In this document: one piece after another, positions 54,853 to 64,000 of the stretch
How the letters are laid out: each line of letters starts with the position of its first letter
Position numbering within the stretch: position 1 is the stretch's first letter
Source: Anopheles merus
Taxonomy: Eukaryota > Arthropoda > Insecta > Diptera > Culicidae
Direction: 5' to 3'
Length of the DNA stretch: 64,000 nt
NCBI RefSeq assembly: GCF_017562075.2
Contig: NC_054082.1
Location: 14,453,786-14,517,785 of the forward strand
Translations under genes and position numbers: made by a program
The notes under the pieces: generated by a model
Seen by the model: only the letters and a program-made list of their open reading frames with translations
Told to the model about the DNA's origin: nothing
Databases searched by the model: none

Positions 54853-55526
54853 CTGTTGTTGTCTGCACCACACCGCACCCGACACGACACAAGCTTCGCT
54901 TCCACCGGTTGGCGGCCCCGTGCGCGAAAGCGCAAGCTCAATGAACGTAAAGCATAAATATTACGCCACCACCTTTCCTTCGGCTTTCCAGCAGGCACCG
55001 GCGGCGCCATTCCCGCGCTCCCTAACGAGTTAATGATGCTCTTGTTTTGTGCTAAAATAATACTAGTTTTGTTCGAGTGCGAGTTTTACGGGCGGGCGGG
55101 GTGGTGGCATAAGCATAAGGGAGAAAACCGCAACCGAAAACATTCGGTACAACGGCACAGCATCAACCTCCGGGCGGGGCTAACAAACCCGGCCGGGCCC
55201 AAACTGAATAAAAATAAAGCTTCCCCTTTTTCTTCCCCCCCGTTCGTGCCCGCTCGGCCGGGGTGGATGCAAATTGATGCAAAAATCTATCGGTACAGCA
55301 GCACGGCACCGTGGAGGAGGAGGTTTGGTAGACGTCGGGTGACCCGTGGGAGCTGTCCTCCATCATAGTTCGTTTGATTCGGTGGAAATGGTTGGATGAG
55401 GTAGTTTCTAGTTTTTTTTGTTTTCTTCTTCGTTCTTTTGTGATGCAAGAAATTAAATATACAGGGGTTTTTACAAAAAAAATCAAAAAAGATGCGAAAA
55501 GGATGCTTTAAAGAAGGTTCGTGTTA

Positions 55527-55544
55527 ATTGCATACATTTAGGCG
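55527..55544 (+). other. Dispersed 18-bp motif, copy 8
   Basis: ATTGCATACATTTAGGCG, a perfect consensus match in an AT-rich island. Confidence 0.65.
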
Positions 55545-55692
55545 CCCTACACTAATCTAGGAAATTAATTCATTAATTAGGAAATTATTTTTAAAGTTTA
55601 TTCGCAGCAATGACACATGTCACAACGAACTCAGGAAAAATAAACCTCAAGAAAATAATAAATCAAAAATAAATGAATGATATTTCCATTCT

Positions 55693-55710
55693 ATTGCATA
55701 CCTTTAGGCG
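55693..55710 (+). other. Dispersed 18-bp motif, copy 9
   Basis: ATTGCATACCTTTAGGCG, a perfect consensus match 166 bp after the previous copy and in the same orientation. Confidence 0.65.
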
Positions 55711-56510
55711 CATCCACCAAGAGCAAGGTGCAGTGGTGCATTTTTACGGGGTTTTTTTAAATACCACTGGCAAACCCTGCACACACACAAAAACAAAAAC
55801 CAACCAACCTGCCATCCCAACCGGGACAAAAACGCCCCACAAAAACCGCACCAGTAAAGTTGATCCGCGCGTTCGCGTCTCGCGGTCACGGTGGGGTACC
55901 ATTTGAACGGTTTGATTCCTCCCTTGCCATTTTGTGCGGTCGGTATACACAAACAGAGGTGAATATGAAAATAATGACTACATGCACTCATTGCCTCTCT
56001 GGAGCACCTTTACGTTAGGTGGGACCTAACTAATCAGTAGTAGTGGGGGGGGAGGGTGCTTTTGGAAACTTCCTGCCTTTCGAAACAGTCAACCCATTTC
56101 TTCGGGCTTCGGCTTTGGGGATGAAACTTTGGGGCCTAACTTTGCACAAAGACTTGTCATACGATGGTGAATGCCATCGAACGGGCCGGATGCATCCTTT
56201 CTTGCCGGGGTGCGAGGGATGCAGGAAGAAATTTGATCTGCCCGTCGCTGATGAAGTTGCTTCCCACTAAAATAATGCAGATTAAAAAGTTTCCATCCCG
56301 CTCGCGTCAGTGCCACCGCACCGCCATCATCCCGGAAGCGCTCGGGTGCTGGGTACGGTCGTTCCCGATGCTTGCCGCACAGAAGGTGGAGAACGCGTGA
56401 ACAATAACAAGCAAATAATAGTGAAACTCGCGAGCCGCCAAGGGGGAGTGAAGGGTAAAGTGGGAAAGTTTTTCATCCAGCGCGCCCGGAAAGCACAATG
56501 TGCCAGCCGC

Positions 56511-56534
56511 TCGCGAAGACGTTCGCGAAGACGT
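56511..56534. repeat. Two tandem TCGCGAAGACGT units
   Basis: A perfect 12-bp direct duplication, each copy containing the NruI-type palindrome TCGCGA. It is probably replication slippage; no function is inferred. Confidence 0.85.
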
Positions 56535-57403
56535 GGATCGAAGGTGGATCTTTACCGCGGCAGGCAGAAGAAATATGACAGGCCGCCGCCAGGCAGTAGC
56601 AGCCACGATGGGTTGGTGGTGGTTGATGGCTGCGAACAGAGTGAAGGGAGCGATTAGCTGCTGGTTGGATCGTGGTGCGGTGCGCGATGAAACCGATGCC
56701 AAACGAGAAATCCTTAGCACCACCACCACCAACGAAGCACCCAGTCGTACTGCAGTACCCTTTGCACAGTTTTGTTTCTTTCCGACCGATCTCCTCCCCA
56801 ACACGGCTCAACCAACGTACATTATCAGAGGTTATTATGCTGTGACGAGTGCTACAGCCAGCCCTGTAACCTTTGACGCCACGACGAGCGATAGTTCCAA
56901 CTGTGCCGCGAGTAACAATAACAGAGGGTGAGCTGGAGAGCGAACGGAGTGATAAGGCAAAGCGGTAGAACCAAAGCGTCCGTCAGCCATTGTTGCACAA
57001 TTATTAGATTACGTAAAGTGATGGCTAACGCAGACACGGGGAAAAGGGTGCAAGGCGAGTGGCGGAATGAGGTCGATTGAATCTAGACCGTTGCGCTGTA
57101 GCGCAACCTTCGGAAGTGAAACGTCTTTTTGTGAAGTTTTATTCTTTCAATCATGCAGCAACGACAAGATGGTTTTATGTTGTTTCCATTGGCTTTCATA
57201 CAGTTACAGCTGGTCGAGTAAATTAATTCTAACAGTTGTTGTTATCTGTTTCTATCAGCTGTTTTGTGTGTTTATAGTTTTTTAAACGACGATTGTTTCG
57301 ACAGATTTCTATTTGAAAACGTTGCAAAGGGAAGAGCTTTACAGTATTTTAACATATCATGTTGCTTTCCTCGTGGTGGTAGGTACGTACTAAAATTCTT
57401 CGC

Positions 57404-57780
57404 CAAATGCAAGGACGGTTCATGCAATCGTGAATTTAGCCCAAATCTGACGCTCAGATGGATCCTTGGTCCCGTATGTGTGGAAGGACAATGGAGGAGC
57501 CGTTATAACGACGAGCTATACGAGATGTACGGCGACCTCACGTGTCGTGCAGCGTATCGAACTGGCCAAGCTACGGGGGGCTGTCCATGTCCATGTCCAT
57601 GTCCATACGTTTTACTCTTTTGCGGCCATCCACAAGGATCATAGGGGGCGTGGTAGGCCCAAATTGAGGTGGCAGGATGGCGTGAAGGCGTCTGCAATTG
57701 AGACCAGGATAACGGATTGGCAGAGGAAGGCGCTAGACCGTGGACTGTTTTCGGACACTCCTGACCGCAGAATCTTGAGC
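57404..57780 (+). pseudogene. Non-LTR retrotransposon reverse transcriptase, C-terminal fragment (frameshifted)
   Basis: Two overlapping plus-strand frames together read like the C-terminal tail of insect LINE reverse transcriptases. The first gives a stretch ending WRSRYNDELYEMYGDLT. After a shift near 57540 the next continues VVQRIELAKLRGAVH, then GRGRPKLRWQDGVKASA (57646-57690) and ITDWQRKALDRGLF. The R-RGRPKLRW-DGV...W...A-DR signature is characteristic of this RT tail in several LINE clades. The expected loop between LRWAGHV and the GRPKLRW block is replaced by a short GTCCAT tandem array (57583-57606). The catalytic RT core and any endonuclease are missing, so the copy is dead and 5'-truncated, as is usual for LINEs. 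The clade cannot be fixed from this tail. Confidence 0.75.
57582..57606 (+). repeat. GTCCAT hexamer tandem (four copies)
   Basis: Four consecutive GTCCAT units sit inside the dead LINE tail and translate as HVHVHV in one frame. They replace the part of the RT tail between LRWAGH and the GRPKLRW block, probably by slippage after the element died. Confidence 0.8.
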
Positions 57781-58219
57781 AATTATTGTAATATCGGGCA
57801 CTACGAGCTGAAGTTTTACCAGCTTACAGAAGAACAGTTTAGATCTTTAGGAACTTTAGAACCCTTCAGGAAATGATTCCGCGGAAAGTCCCGCGACCTC
57901 AACCAGTTTGATAGACTTGGCTGTAATTATCAATCAATTGTTCCAACCAGCCCAAATTCAATATTTTGATCTTTGTATTCCCATCCTCTTTTTTTTCCTC
58001 TGCTCTTTGTCGATTAAAGTTGTCCAAATTGAGGTTTAAACTACCAAAACCACAAGTATTGTTATTGCTTTAAATGATGTTCTTCCGCTGGTTTGCATCC
58101 TTTTTTGCTTAATAATCACGACAACTCATTCATATTGTAAAACTCCCTAAAATATAAACAATGTTTATCTATCACTGAAATCATGATTGAACATCTTTTT
58201 TGAAAGCATTTGATGATGA

Positions 58220-59500
58220 GTTTGATGATAAGCAACGACACAGTCCGGATGCTCGACAGCTGAAAGACTGCGGTGGGGAGCCCCAGAGGGCCCATGTACC
58301 TCATGACTTCACATTGGCAAAAACCGATCTCATACCTCCCCGTGGTGCTGTTGGTAACTAGCGAGTGTTTCGCTAGACTAAAGGAGACGGACACAGGTGG
58401 GTAACTCCGCTGTGGAACTGGATGCAGGTAGTTCCAGTCAATCTGCAACGCCGCGGTACGTGCATGCACTTGTGTGTGTACGGGCCAAAGTGGCGCGTAT
58501 TCTGGTGGCCCACGAACCGATATCACGGCCTCGAAAACCGTGACGGGCCACCAGTCTTACTGGGTCCAAAGACAGTCTTTGGTCGTAGCACTGCAGCGAC
58601 TGTTGGCCCACCAGTGATGTTGATGCATCACAGGTTCAAGACGAGTGGCACGAAGATGCGCCAAGTCGACTGGCAACACGGGGGAGCCTTCTGCTCAAGC
58701 ATTGGGAATCGGACTGTTAGGACATTTCGTCCTGTAGAGGCACGAATAGCAGTTGCAGTAGCCAGTGCAAACGTATGGGACACTTGGTCCATATACTGGA
58801 GGTGCTTCATTCGGGATCGCCTTGATTGATCAAAGAAGAACCTTGGGCCTTCAAAGGTTGCGAACGCTTCGCCACCGTAAATGGCGCGCAGTCGCAGTCG
58901 GTCCAAGACACTTACACGGTTTGAAGTGTTAAGTCGTCGAGGACCGATGGAGGTGTCGGTAGTTTCGCTCCATTTCGATCCAACTAGGTATAGCAGAGCC
59001 TAGTGATGGACATGGAATTTCGAGACACTCGTATATGCTTCGCTAGATTATCTGGCGCGTACATCGGCATGTATGAGTAGGTCGCGCTTTCAGGATGTAC
59101 CTCCCGCCGGGTACGACACTGCAAGATCTAAAGTTTGACTGGGGAGCGGTGCGGTAACTCTTCTTCGAGTAACCTGGCACGGATCGGTTCCCGTAAAGGA
59201 TGAACTTGTCTCGGTTTCGGTGTCTCTAATACTGGGCTGCTAAACCTGATGGAAGGGTCCATACCGGAATTTGGGGTTTCTGATTCAATACGGGATAGAC
59301 AAAGTTGTAGGTCGTACCTAGTGTGACGAGCATGGTTTTTTTGCCGTCCCTTCATTCTGTTGTTAATGCTTTAACCGGCGGTTTCGTGATGAAGGGAGTA
59401 AGTGGTGCATGGAGTGCTTTTAGGGCGGTAAACCGGATTAAGTTCCGCGAGGTATAAAGATTTAATTCTCCATGCAAAAAAATAATAATAATAAAAAAAT
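58220..59500. repeat. Unclassified repeat-like block with hairpins and an A-rich 3' tail
   Basis: The block differs in texture from its surroundings: no microsatellites, even base composition and bounded by AT-rich DNA. It contains a hairpin with arms CTGGTGGCCC (58502-58511) and its near complement ending GGGCCACCAG (58545-58554). It also has the 17-bp palindrome CCAAAGACAGTCTTTGG (58566-58582). It ends in an A/AAT-rich tail (59477-59500), which suggests a retrotransposed sequence in plus orientation, perhaps linked to the RT tail at 57404-57780. Minus-strand frames (59128-59355 and 58628-58906) look weakly protein-like but I recognise no family. No target-site duplication was identified. 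Confidence 0.4.
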
Positions 59501-61669
59501 CATCACAACTCTCATTATACAGGAAAAACATACAGGGATTCATATAGGATTGAGATGGGATTGATATTAATCTAATCGAAATCAAACTTAATTTTAACTT
59601 ATCTACAGCTAAGGTAGATGCAATTAGAATTATGTTAGAAAGTAATACGAATCAACTGTTTCTTTGATCTACAACCCCCGAGTAGTACGATTGACAGAGT
59701 GAAGCTCCCATAAACACTTCTCATTCAAACTCTTCTGAAACGGACTGCTTCGTAAGTAGACTGTGTATATCAAACCCTTCTTCAAACACAATTTACCTAG
59801 TACAAACGCACTCTTCACAGACGCTATCACTGTTTGGCTGCAGCTTCCTAGACAAATCACCCACTCGAATTGAGAACGAAGCGCTTTAAGACACCGAAAA
59901 CCTCACGCACCACCCCAATCAGATCGGAGCGTTCCCTTAGACTATACACCTTAGAGAACAAGATACAGCAACAACAGCAAAAAAGCGTACCCAAACATGA
60001 ATTAAAACACTCTGCAAGAGCAGTAGTGCAGTGCGCGCCTTCAAACGCGTGGCAAAACAAACAGTTCCATCCCGAGGGAGGAGTAGAACCAGCTGCCACC
60101 ACTTCCCTAATGGCCCCGTTCGGTTTGGGAGGGGAGGAGGCAGCTTCCGAGCTCACAATCACCAGCACCATCCGAACCGACCGAAAGTCGGGGGCAGAAA
60201 GTCAAACATTAACAGATACCCTGGACCGTGGAGTAATCGAAAGCATCCCAGTATTGGATCGGTGGAGTGTGTGCACACGCCACCGGCAGACAGTACCAAA
60301 CCGATAGACAGACAGACAGACAGACTGACTGGCGAATTTCATCCTGCCAATTGCTTGAAAATTGCCCGCTACTCCCCTTAGCATGGGAGGAGCATGAGAA
60401 GGTTGGGTTTCGGGGGCAAACTCACCCAGGTGACTGCGGGTAGGGTTTATTTCGAACAATTCCCATTACGAAGGGGGAATGTTCGGTTCCCGCTCGGCGT
60501 TCGGTTGCACATCCGGTTCCGGGTGGGGCCATTACATGGTGGAGGAAGAGGGAAAAGTACAGGGAGAGAGTGTGGAGGGAAATTGTTTTTCCGCTTACGG
60601 TCTCATAAAATTAATCGTTTTACAGTCCAATAAAATGGATCGGGTTAAAATTTCATCACAAAATGCTTTTTGAACCGGCACGCCCAAAGAGTGGAGGCGG
60701 GAGAAGAAGGGCAGTGAGTATTTGTGCTCATTCACCGATCAGCTATCATCGCCGTAGTTCCCCTCTCTCTCTCTACCACTCCACAGCAATCGTCCTGTTT
60801 CACGGTTCCGCCGGCGCGAGCCAGCAAAACCAAAATTGCATTATTCATTTGGGTTTAGTTAATCCAAACTCGGCGTTGCGTTTTCATCGAGTCTGCCCCT
60901 TCCCCCTGTCACTCTCTCTCTCACTCTCCTGTCATCATCAGCATCATCATCATCATCGCCACCCGGATACCACATCGCCGGAGATACATAAATTAGTTTC
61001 GAATTGATTACGGAACACACAGGCACAGTGGGGGCACAGTAAAGGGAAGGTTTGCCGGGGCAGTGCCATGATTAAAACGAGCCAAACGATCCTTTAAAAA
61101 AGCTCATAAACACACACACGGTGGCATGGGGAGTTGGGTGGGGTGTGTGTGTGTTCGCAATGGATAATATTACCCAAAAACTGGGCAGACGCTTTCCAGC
61201 GGTGAGGCGGGAAGGAAAATTTGTCGAAATCAAATTTACAAACTGCTTTCCGGGCTGTGCCAATTGTGTCTGTGTGTGTGTGTGCAAGCCTCGAACCGGA
61301 TTAGGCGGTTCGCGTTCGCGTTTTATCGCTGCCAAATCGGATCGCTTTAAGCCCGTTATCGGTGGTCGACTGCCCCGTCCCACATTTTCGGTGCTTTTTC
61401 GTTCGCCCTGGTGCCAGATCCTAGTTTGTGAGACGATTAGACACGAGATTATTAATTAAAATTCGATATTGCACCGTTCCCCCCCTTCACATTTACTGTG
61501 TGCGCAGTGTTCGGTGTTTGAAGTTGGTGCTGGATTGGATTTGATTTGACGGCAAGCGGGCAACGGAGGCTGCTGATAAGCATTGACATTATTTTCACCG
61601 CGATTATGATGAGATCCGCCTAGCGCTGTGCTGTGTGTATTTGTGGGATCGCTAGCTACCCTCGCTCGC
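59501..61669. other. Upstream region of the peptide genes, no other gene recognised
   Basis: An AT-rich lead-in is followed by 59870-60307, where a 145-codon plus frame (Thr/Ser/Arg-rich, QQQQQ run) overlaps a minus frame. Neither is recognised. Simple repeats include (GACA)n, CT-rich tracts near 60760 and 60915, and GT tracts near 61150 and 61268. Confidence 0.45.
60305..60326. repeat. (GACA)n tract
   Basis: About five tandem GACA units followed by two GACT units, in non-coding DNA upstream of the secreted peptide genes. Confidence 0.88.
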
Positions 61670-61676
61670 TATAAAA
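61670..61676 (+). promoter_or_regulatory. TATA box of peptide gene A
   Basis: TATAAAA lies about 95 bp upstream of a GTAAGT splice donor. A start about 30 bp downstream falls near 61700 (TCCGATTAC), giving a non-coding first exon of roughly 65 nt. Copy B has the same layout, which supports this as a true core promoter. Confidence 0.7.
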
Positions 61677-61765
61677 TAAAATGCACTCGCTGCTGGGTCC
61701 GATTACATTACAACGAGGTTGCAAAACCATCTAACCCCATTGCATCGCAAATCCATCCGGCTGCA

Positions 61766-61853
61766 GTAAGTGTTGTTGCGCTTGAAGAATTTTCGGAATT
61801 TAGCTAGTAAAATAATCCCACCAAAATTCTGTTCTACTTGGCTGTGCTTTTAG
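61766..61853 (+). other. 5' UTR intron of peptide gene A (88 nt)
   Basis: A consensus donor GTAAGT at 61766 and a T/C-rich acceptor ending TTTTAG at 61853 bound an 88-nt intron, a typical size for mosquito genes. Exon 2 begins with CCGAAA directly before the ATG, so the intron separates an untranslated leader from the coding region. Confidence 0.75.
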
Positions 61854-61859
61854 CCGAAA

Positions 61860-62039
61860 ATGAAATTGCTGTGGTTGGTCGTGTTGCTGGTGGCCCTGGT
61901 GTGCGGCACTTACGGGCAGGAGTGCCCCAAAGGCTTCAATGCGCAGCAAGGCAAGTGTGTGGCGCAGCGTCCGGTGCACGGTGACTGTCCGCCCAACTCC
62001 AAGTACGACCTCAACCAGAATCTGTGCATTTACACCTGA
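61860..62039 (+). CDS. Small secreted four-cysteine peptide, copy A (59 aa)
   Basis: The frame encodes 59 residues: a signal peptide of about 19 residues (MKLLWLVVLLVALVCGTYG) and a mature peptide of about 40 residues starting near QECPKGF. The four cysteines are spaced C-x10-C-x9-C-x12-C, which suggests two disulphides. The ATG follows a clear 3' splice site by six bases, so the whole coding region sits in exon 2. Third codon positions are GC-rich. The convergent gene at 62444-62623 has the same length, the same cysteine spacing and a shared RPVHGDCP core, so the two are paralogues. It is probably exported from a secretory epithelium. The size and pattern recall the short anopheline-specific secreted 'hyp' peptides from salivary transcript catalogues (a 4-kDa class is one possibility), but I cannot confirm that family. 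An antimicrobial or protease-inhibitor role is also possible. Coding status is confident; function is unknown. Confidence 0.88.
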   Translation: MKLLWLVVLLVALVCGTYGQECPKGFNAQQGKCVAQRPVHGDCPPNSKYDLNQNLCIYT

Positions 62040-62099
62040 GCGATGGGGCTGATCCTTCCCGGACTTGTGCGTGTGTGTGTGGAGAGCATGGTGTGATTG

Positions 62100-62105
62100 A
62101 ATAAA
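62100..62105 (+). terminator. Polyadenylation signal of peptide gene A
   Basis: AATAAA lies about 60 bp downstream of the stop codon of the plus-strand peptide gene and is followed by a T-rich stretch. It is the only canonical signal between this gene and its convergent partner on this strand. Confidence 0.6.
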
Positions 62106-62436
62106 TTTACCTTTATACCCCCAAAACTCAAACAGTGTCCCGCTCGAATGGGGAGCAGCAAAGTTTCCGCCACCACGAGGTCACAGTGTCCTGGGAGCGA
62201 TCCGAAACGGTTGATGGCATGCAGCGGTGTTGCAGTTTCGTTATGGCACGTTCGGCGACGGGAGCAGTTCGATGCGATGCGGGTTAGTGTGGTTAATGGA
62301 TGGAATGTCTTGTCCTGCCAGCGACGGGCTGACCTTTGCTGACGTTTGCCCAACGGCACCGTTCGATCATACTTCTTTCCTGACCAAGCAACGCCATGAA
62401 AAGAACACCGCGAGCGTATTACTCTTGTACGGTAGC

Positions 62437-62442
62437 TTTATT
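62437..62442 (-). terminator. Polyadenylation signal of peptide gene B
   Basis: On the minus strand AATAAA begins one base after the TAG stop of the peptide gene. If used, it gives a 3' UTR of only about 20-30 nt, which is unusually compact. Confidence 0.6.
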
Positions 62443-62443
62443 T

Positions 62444-62623
62444 CTAGTTGTGGACGCACAGGTTAACCTTTGCGCTGTAGGTCGAGCCCTTCGGGCAGTC
62501 GCCGTGCACCGGGCGCTGCGTAACGCATTTGTTGTTCTGCGACTTGAAGCCCTTCGGGCAGGCGTCACCCGCAATCATGCCGACGAGCGCGAGCAGGAAG
62601 GTGATGAACCACAGGAATTTCAT
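62444..62623 (-). CDS. Small secreted four-cysteine peptide, copy B (59 aa)
   Basis: This is a paralogue of the gene at 61860-62039, in convergent orientation about 400 bp away. It also encodes 59 residues: a 19-residue hydrophobic signal peptide (MKFLWFITFLLALVGMIAG) and a mature peptide of about 40 residues starting near DACPKGF. It has the identical C-x10-C-x9-C-x12-C spacing and the block QRPVHGDCP. The mature part is lysine-rich and probably more basic than copy A. The ATG lies three bases after a strong 3' splice site. The stop is followed after one base by AATAAA, so the 3' UTR must be very short. Signal and cysteine scaffold are conserved while the inter-cysteine residues differ, as expected for a diverged tandem-inverted duplicate. 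The function is not recognised; the salivary or other secretory role proposed for copy A applies equally here. Confidence 0.88.
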   Translation of the reverse strand: MKFLWFITFLLALVGMIAGDACPKGFKSQNNKCVTQRPVHGDCPKGSTYSAKVNLCVHN

Positions 62624-62626
62624 TTT

Positions 62627-62703
62627 CTAAAACAAACGACAAGAGCGAGCACAATGATGGTGAGCTGGTTGGGGCTTGGGGAATTCTCACTTGCCAAACT
62701 TAC
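62627..62703 (-). other. 5' UTR intron of peptide gene B (77 nt)
   Basis: On the minus strand a donor GTAAGT starts at 62703 and a pyrimidine-rich acceptor ending GTTTTAG closes at 62627, three bases before the ATG. Position, size class and relation to the start codon match the intron of copy A, so the intron predates the duplication. Confidence 0.78.
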
Positions 62704-62803
62704 TTGGTTGTTATTTTACTGCTCGGTAAGCGGGGAAGGACCGGCTACAATCGCTGCTGGACTGTCCAAATTTGATAATGCGGTTTGTTTGGGCGTGTTG
62801 TTG

Positions 62804-62811
62804 CTTTTATA
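62804..62811 (-). promoter_or_regulatory. TATA box of peptide gene B
   Basis: TATAAAAG on the minus strand lies about 100 bp upstream of the GTAAGT donor. A start about 30 bp downstream falls near 62780, giving a non-coding first exon of about 75 nt. The architecture matches copy A. Confidence 0.72.
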
Positions 62812-62823
62812 CCGGCGTGGTTT

Positions 62824-63794
62824 GTTTTGATTGCCAAATAGCCGAAATTTACTTGCCCAACCAATGCTGTCGGCTGTATTATCAGAGGAACAGGGAGAAG
62901 AATTATTTATTCGGGGTGGATTTTTCTAGTTTGGTCAGCTGTTCTTGACCCGCTGATAAGGGGGCGTGGATCGGCGCAAACAATACCAAAAAAACAGGGG
63001 CGTTCAAAGGGTTGCGCAATTTGTGCGATAACAAACCCCCAAGAACGATGAATTGGGATGTTTTTTGGTGTTCAAAACACAAATAATATACGTTTGACCC
63101 GCAGAGAAGTTCCGAAAGCAACGGCTTTTTCAAAAACGCTGCCACTGCTACCTGTTGGTACTAAAAAAGGCTGTTATACACGGAAAGGTATGCAATTTGC
63201 AGCATTCAGTGTAATTCTGAATGTATGCAACGTGCGTCGCATAGAAAAAATAATGCCGCTAGTGATAGCTGCCGGATAAAACATGTACTACTACGCTCGA
63301 AAGTATGCAATTCGTTATACATCGTAGCGCCCCCTAAGCTATGCAATTCGCACAACACGCAACGGTCAAAATTCCAACAACAACGAAAAAATTCAAATTT
63401 CTCCGACAAATTCAAATTTCGCCGGATAGAGGGCGCCACGCGACGGTTGCCGCAAAATTTTCGACGCTTTTTTTGCGAAATGTGGACGTTTTACTTGAAA
63501 GTTGACAAGATCAGTGCGTTTATAATGATTTTTTGTAATTTTTGATGCTGTTTTTTGAGATTTTTGAGCAATTTTTGCAGTTTTTCCACGACAAACTGCT
63601 CGATCTGCTCGACTGTAATCGAGTAGCTGCCCGATCGCTGTCGAGCAGCCACAGGAATGGTCCTTGGTCATCAAAACGTCAAATGCGGGCTGTCAAAGTG
63701 GCAGCTGGCTGTCACTTGTTTGTTGTTTTCGTGAGGAGAGGAATTTCGAGAAACCGTGTTTGCGTGAAATTTTCGGGAGCTGCACGGTGCAAAA
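62824..63794. other. Divergent spacer between peptide gene B and the mitochondrial gene
   Basis: Holds the upstream regions of two divergently transcribed genes. It contains the GTATGCAA motif cluster (63186-63347), a T-rich stretch at 63464-63560, and a repeated CTGTCA near 63688 and 63709 close to the probable transcription start of the mitochondrial gene. No TATA box is evident for that gene. Confidence 0.45.
63186..63347 (-). promoter_or_regulatory. Cluster of four GTATGCAA-type motifs upstream of the mitochondrial gene
   Basis: Four copies of [GC]TATGCAA[TC] lie at about 63187, 63223, 63303 and 63339, all in one orientation. Read on the minus strand they give ATTGCATACCTTTCC, GTTGCATACATTCAG, ATTGCATACTTTCGAGCG and ATTGCATAGCTTAGGGGGCG, variants of the dispersed motif ATTGCATACNTTTAGGCG. 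They lie 450-610 bp upstream of the ATG at 63795, so a distal regulatory role is possible but unproven. Confidence 0.4.
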
Positions 63795-63904
63795 ATGCTG
63801 GCTTCCCGGGCACTGCTGGTCGGAAGATTGCTGCAACGCAGCGCCGCTGCCGCGAAGGTCAACCCCACCGGCCTGCGCAACCAGATCGTGCGCCATGGCC
63901 ACGA
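63795..63904 (+). CDS. First coding exon of a probable mitochondrial protein (truncated by the window edge)
   Basis: The ATG at 63795 opens a frame of 36 codons plus two bases that ends at a consensus splice donor GTAAGT (63905). The encoded N-terminus (MLASRALLVGRLLQRSAAAA, then KVNPTGLRNQIVRHGH) has arginines, alanines and leucines but no acidic residue, so it looks like an amphipathic mitochondrial targeting presequence. The GLRNQIVRHGH ending fits nuclear-encoded small respiratory-chain subunits (complex I or cytochrome c oxidase), but I cannot decide which. The remaining exons lie past 63960, and no acceptor is visible in the 56 bases left. The upstream region has no TATA box, as is common for housekeeping genes. 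The exon call is good; the product name is inference. Confidence 0.65.
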
Positions 63905-64000
63905 GTAAGTGTGATCCGGCCACCGCGGCCACCGCGTTCCGCATTATGTAATTATAATTCCTGATTTTCCTTCCCTGGGCGCCCGGCGTATCCTTGAAAT

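Larger units (their letters stand above)
54182..57403. other. Non-coding DNA, no gene recognised
   Basis: Includes an AT-rich island with two perfect dispersed-motif copies, a (CTAA)n tract and a GC-rich segment at 56310-56940. That segment has open frames on both strands (56500-56931 plus, 56307-56811 minus) with no recognisable family. Confidence 0.45.

Noticed and set aside
59857..60171. Minus-strand frame with a C-x2-C...H...C pattern that might be a retroviral-type zinc knuckle
   Set aside because: Spacing does not fit the CCHC consensus and the following cysteine run comes from a CAG/CAA-type repeat. No protease or RT is nearby.

Overview
The window looks like insect nuclear DNA, most likely from an Anopheles mosquito. 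Support for this is indirect. It contains short GT-AG introns (77 and 88 nt), TATA-type promoters, AATAAA signals, very dense CA/GT and CT microsatellites, and decayed non-LTR retrotransposon reverse-transcriptase fragments. There are no bacterial-style operons, and most open frames are non-coding chance frames or microsatellite translations. The species call is inference.

About 61 kb of the 64 kb appears to be non-coding (intergenic, or the intron of a gene whose exons lie outside). GC-balanced stretches rich in (CA)n/(GT)n, (CT)n, poly-T and poly-A alternate with AT-rich islands of 300-700 bp (near 6.5-7.1, 8.4-8.8, 11.6-12.0, 15.6-16.2, 26.0-26.2, 28.5-28.8, 38.6-38.9, 40.3-40.7, 41.5-41.8, 45.6-45.95, 49.45-49.65 and 55.4-55.7 kb). 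Mobile-element debris occurs at 16.2-16.8 kb (minus strand, RT C-terminal half in several frames), next to a foldback of 5+5 inverted 21-bp units at 15.88-16.08 kb, and at 57.4-57.8 kb (plus strand, RT tail with a frameshift). An unclassified repeat-like block follows at 58.2-59.5 kb.

The supportable genes cluster at the right-hand end. Two convergent paralogues encode 59-residue secreted four-cysteine peptides (61860-62039 plus; 62444-62623 minus). Each has a TATA box, an untranslated first exon, and one short intron ending 3-6 nt before the ATG. A weaker candidate with a similar first cysteine loop lies at 53963-54181 (minus). At the edge, 63795-63904 is the first coding exon of a probable mitochondrial protein that continues beyond the window.

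The most unusual signal is a dispersed 18-bp motif, consensus ATTGCATACNTTTAGGCG. It occurs in about ten good or near-matching copies on both strands, mostly inside AT-rich islands, with clusters at 49.54-49.63 kb and 63.19-63.35 kb. I do not recognise it.
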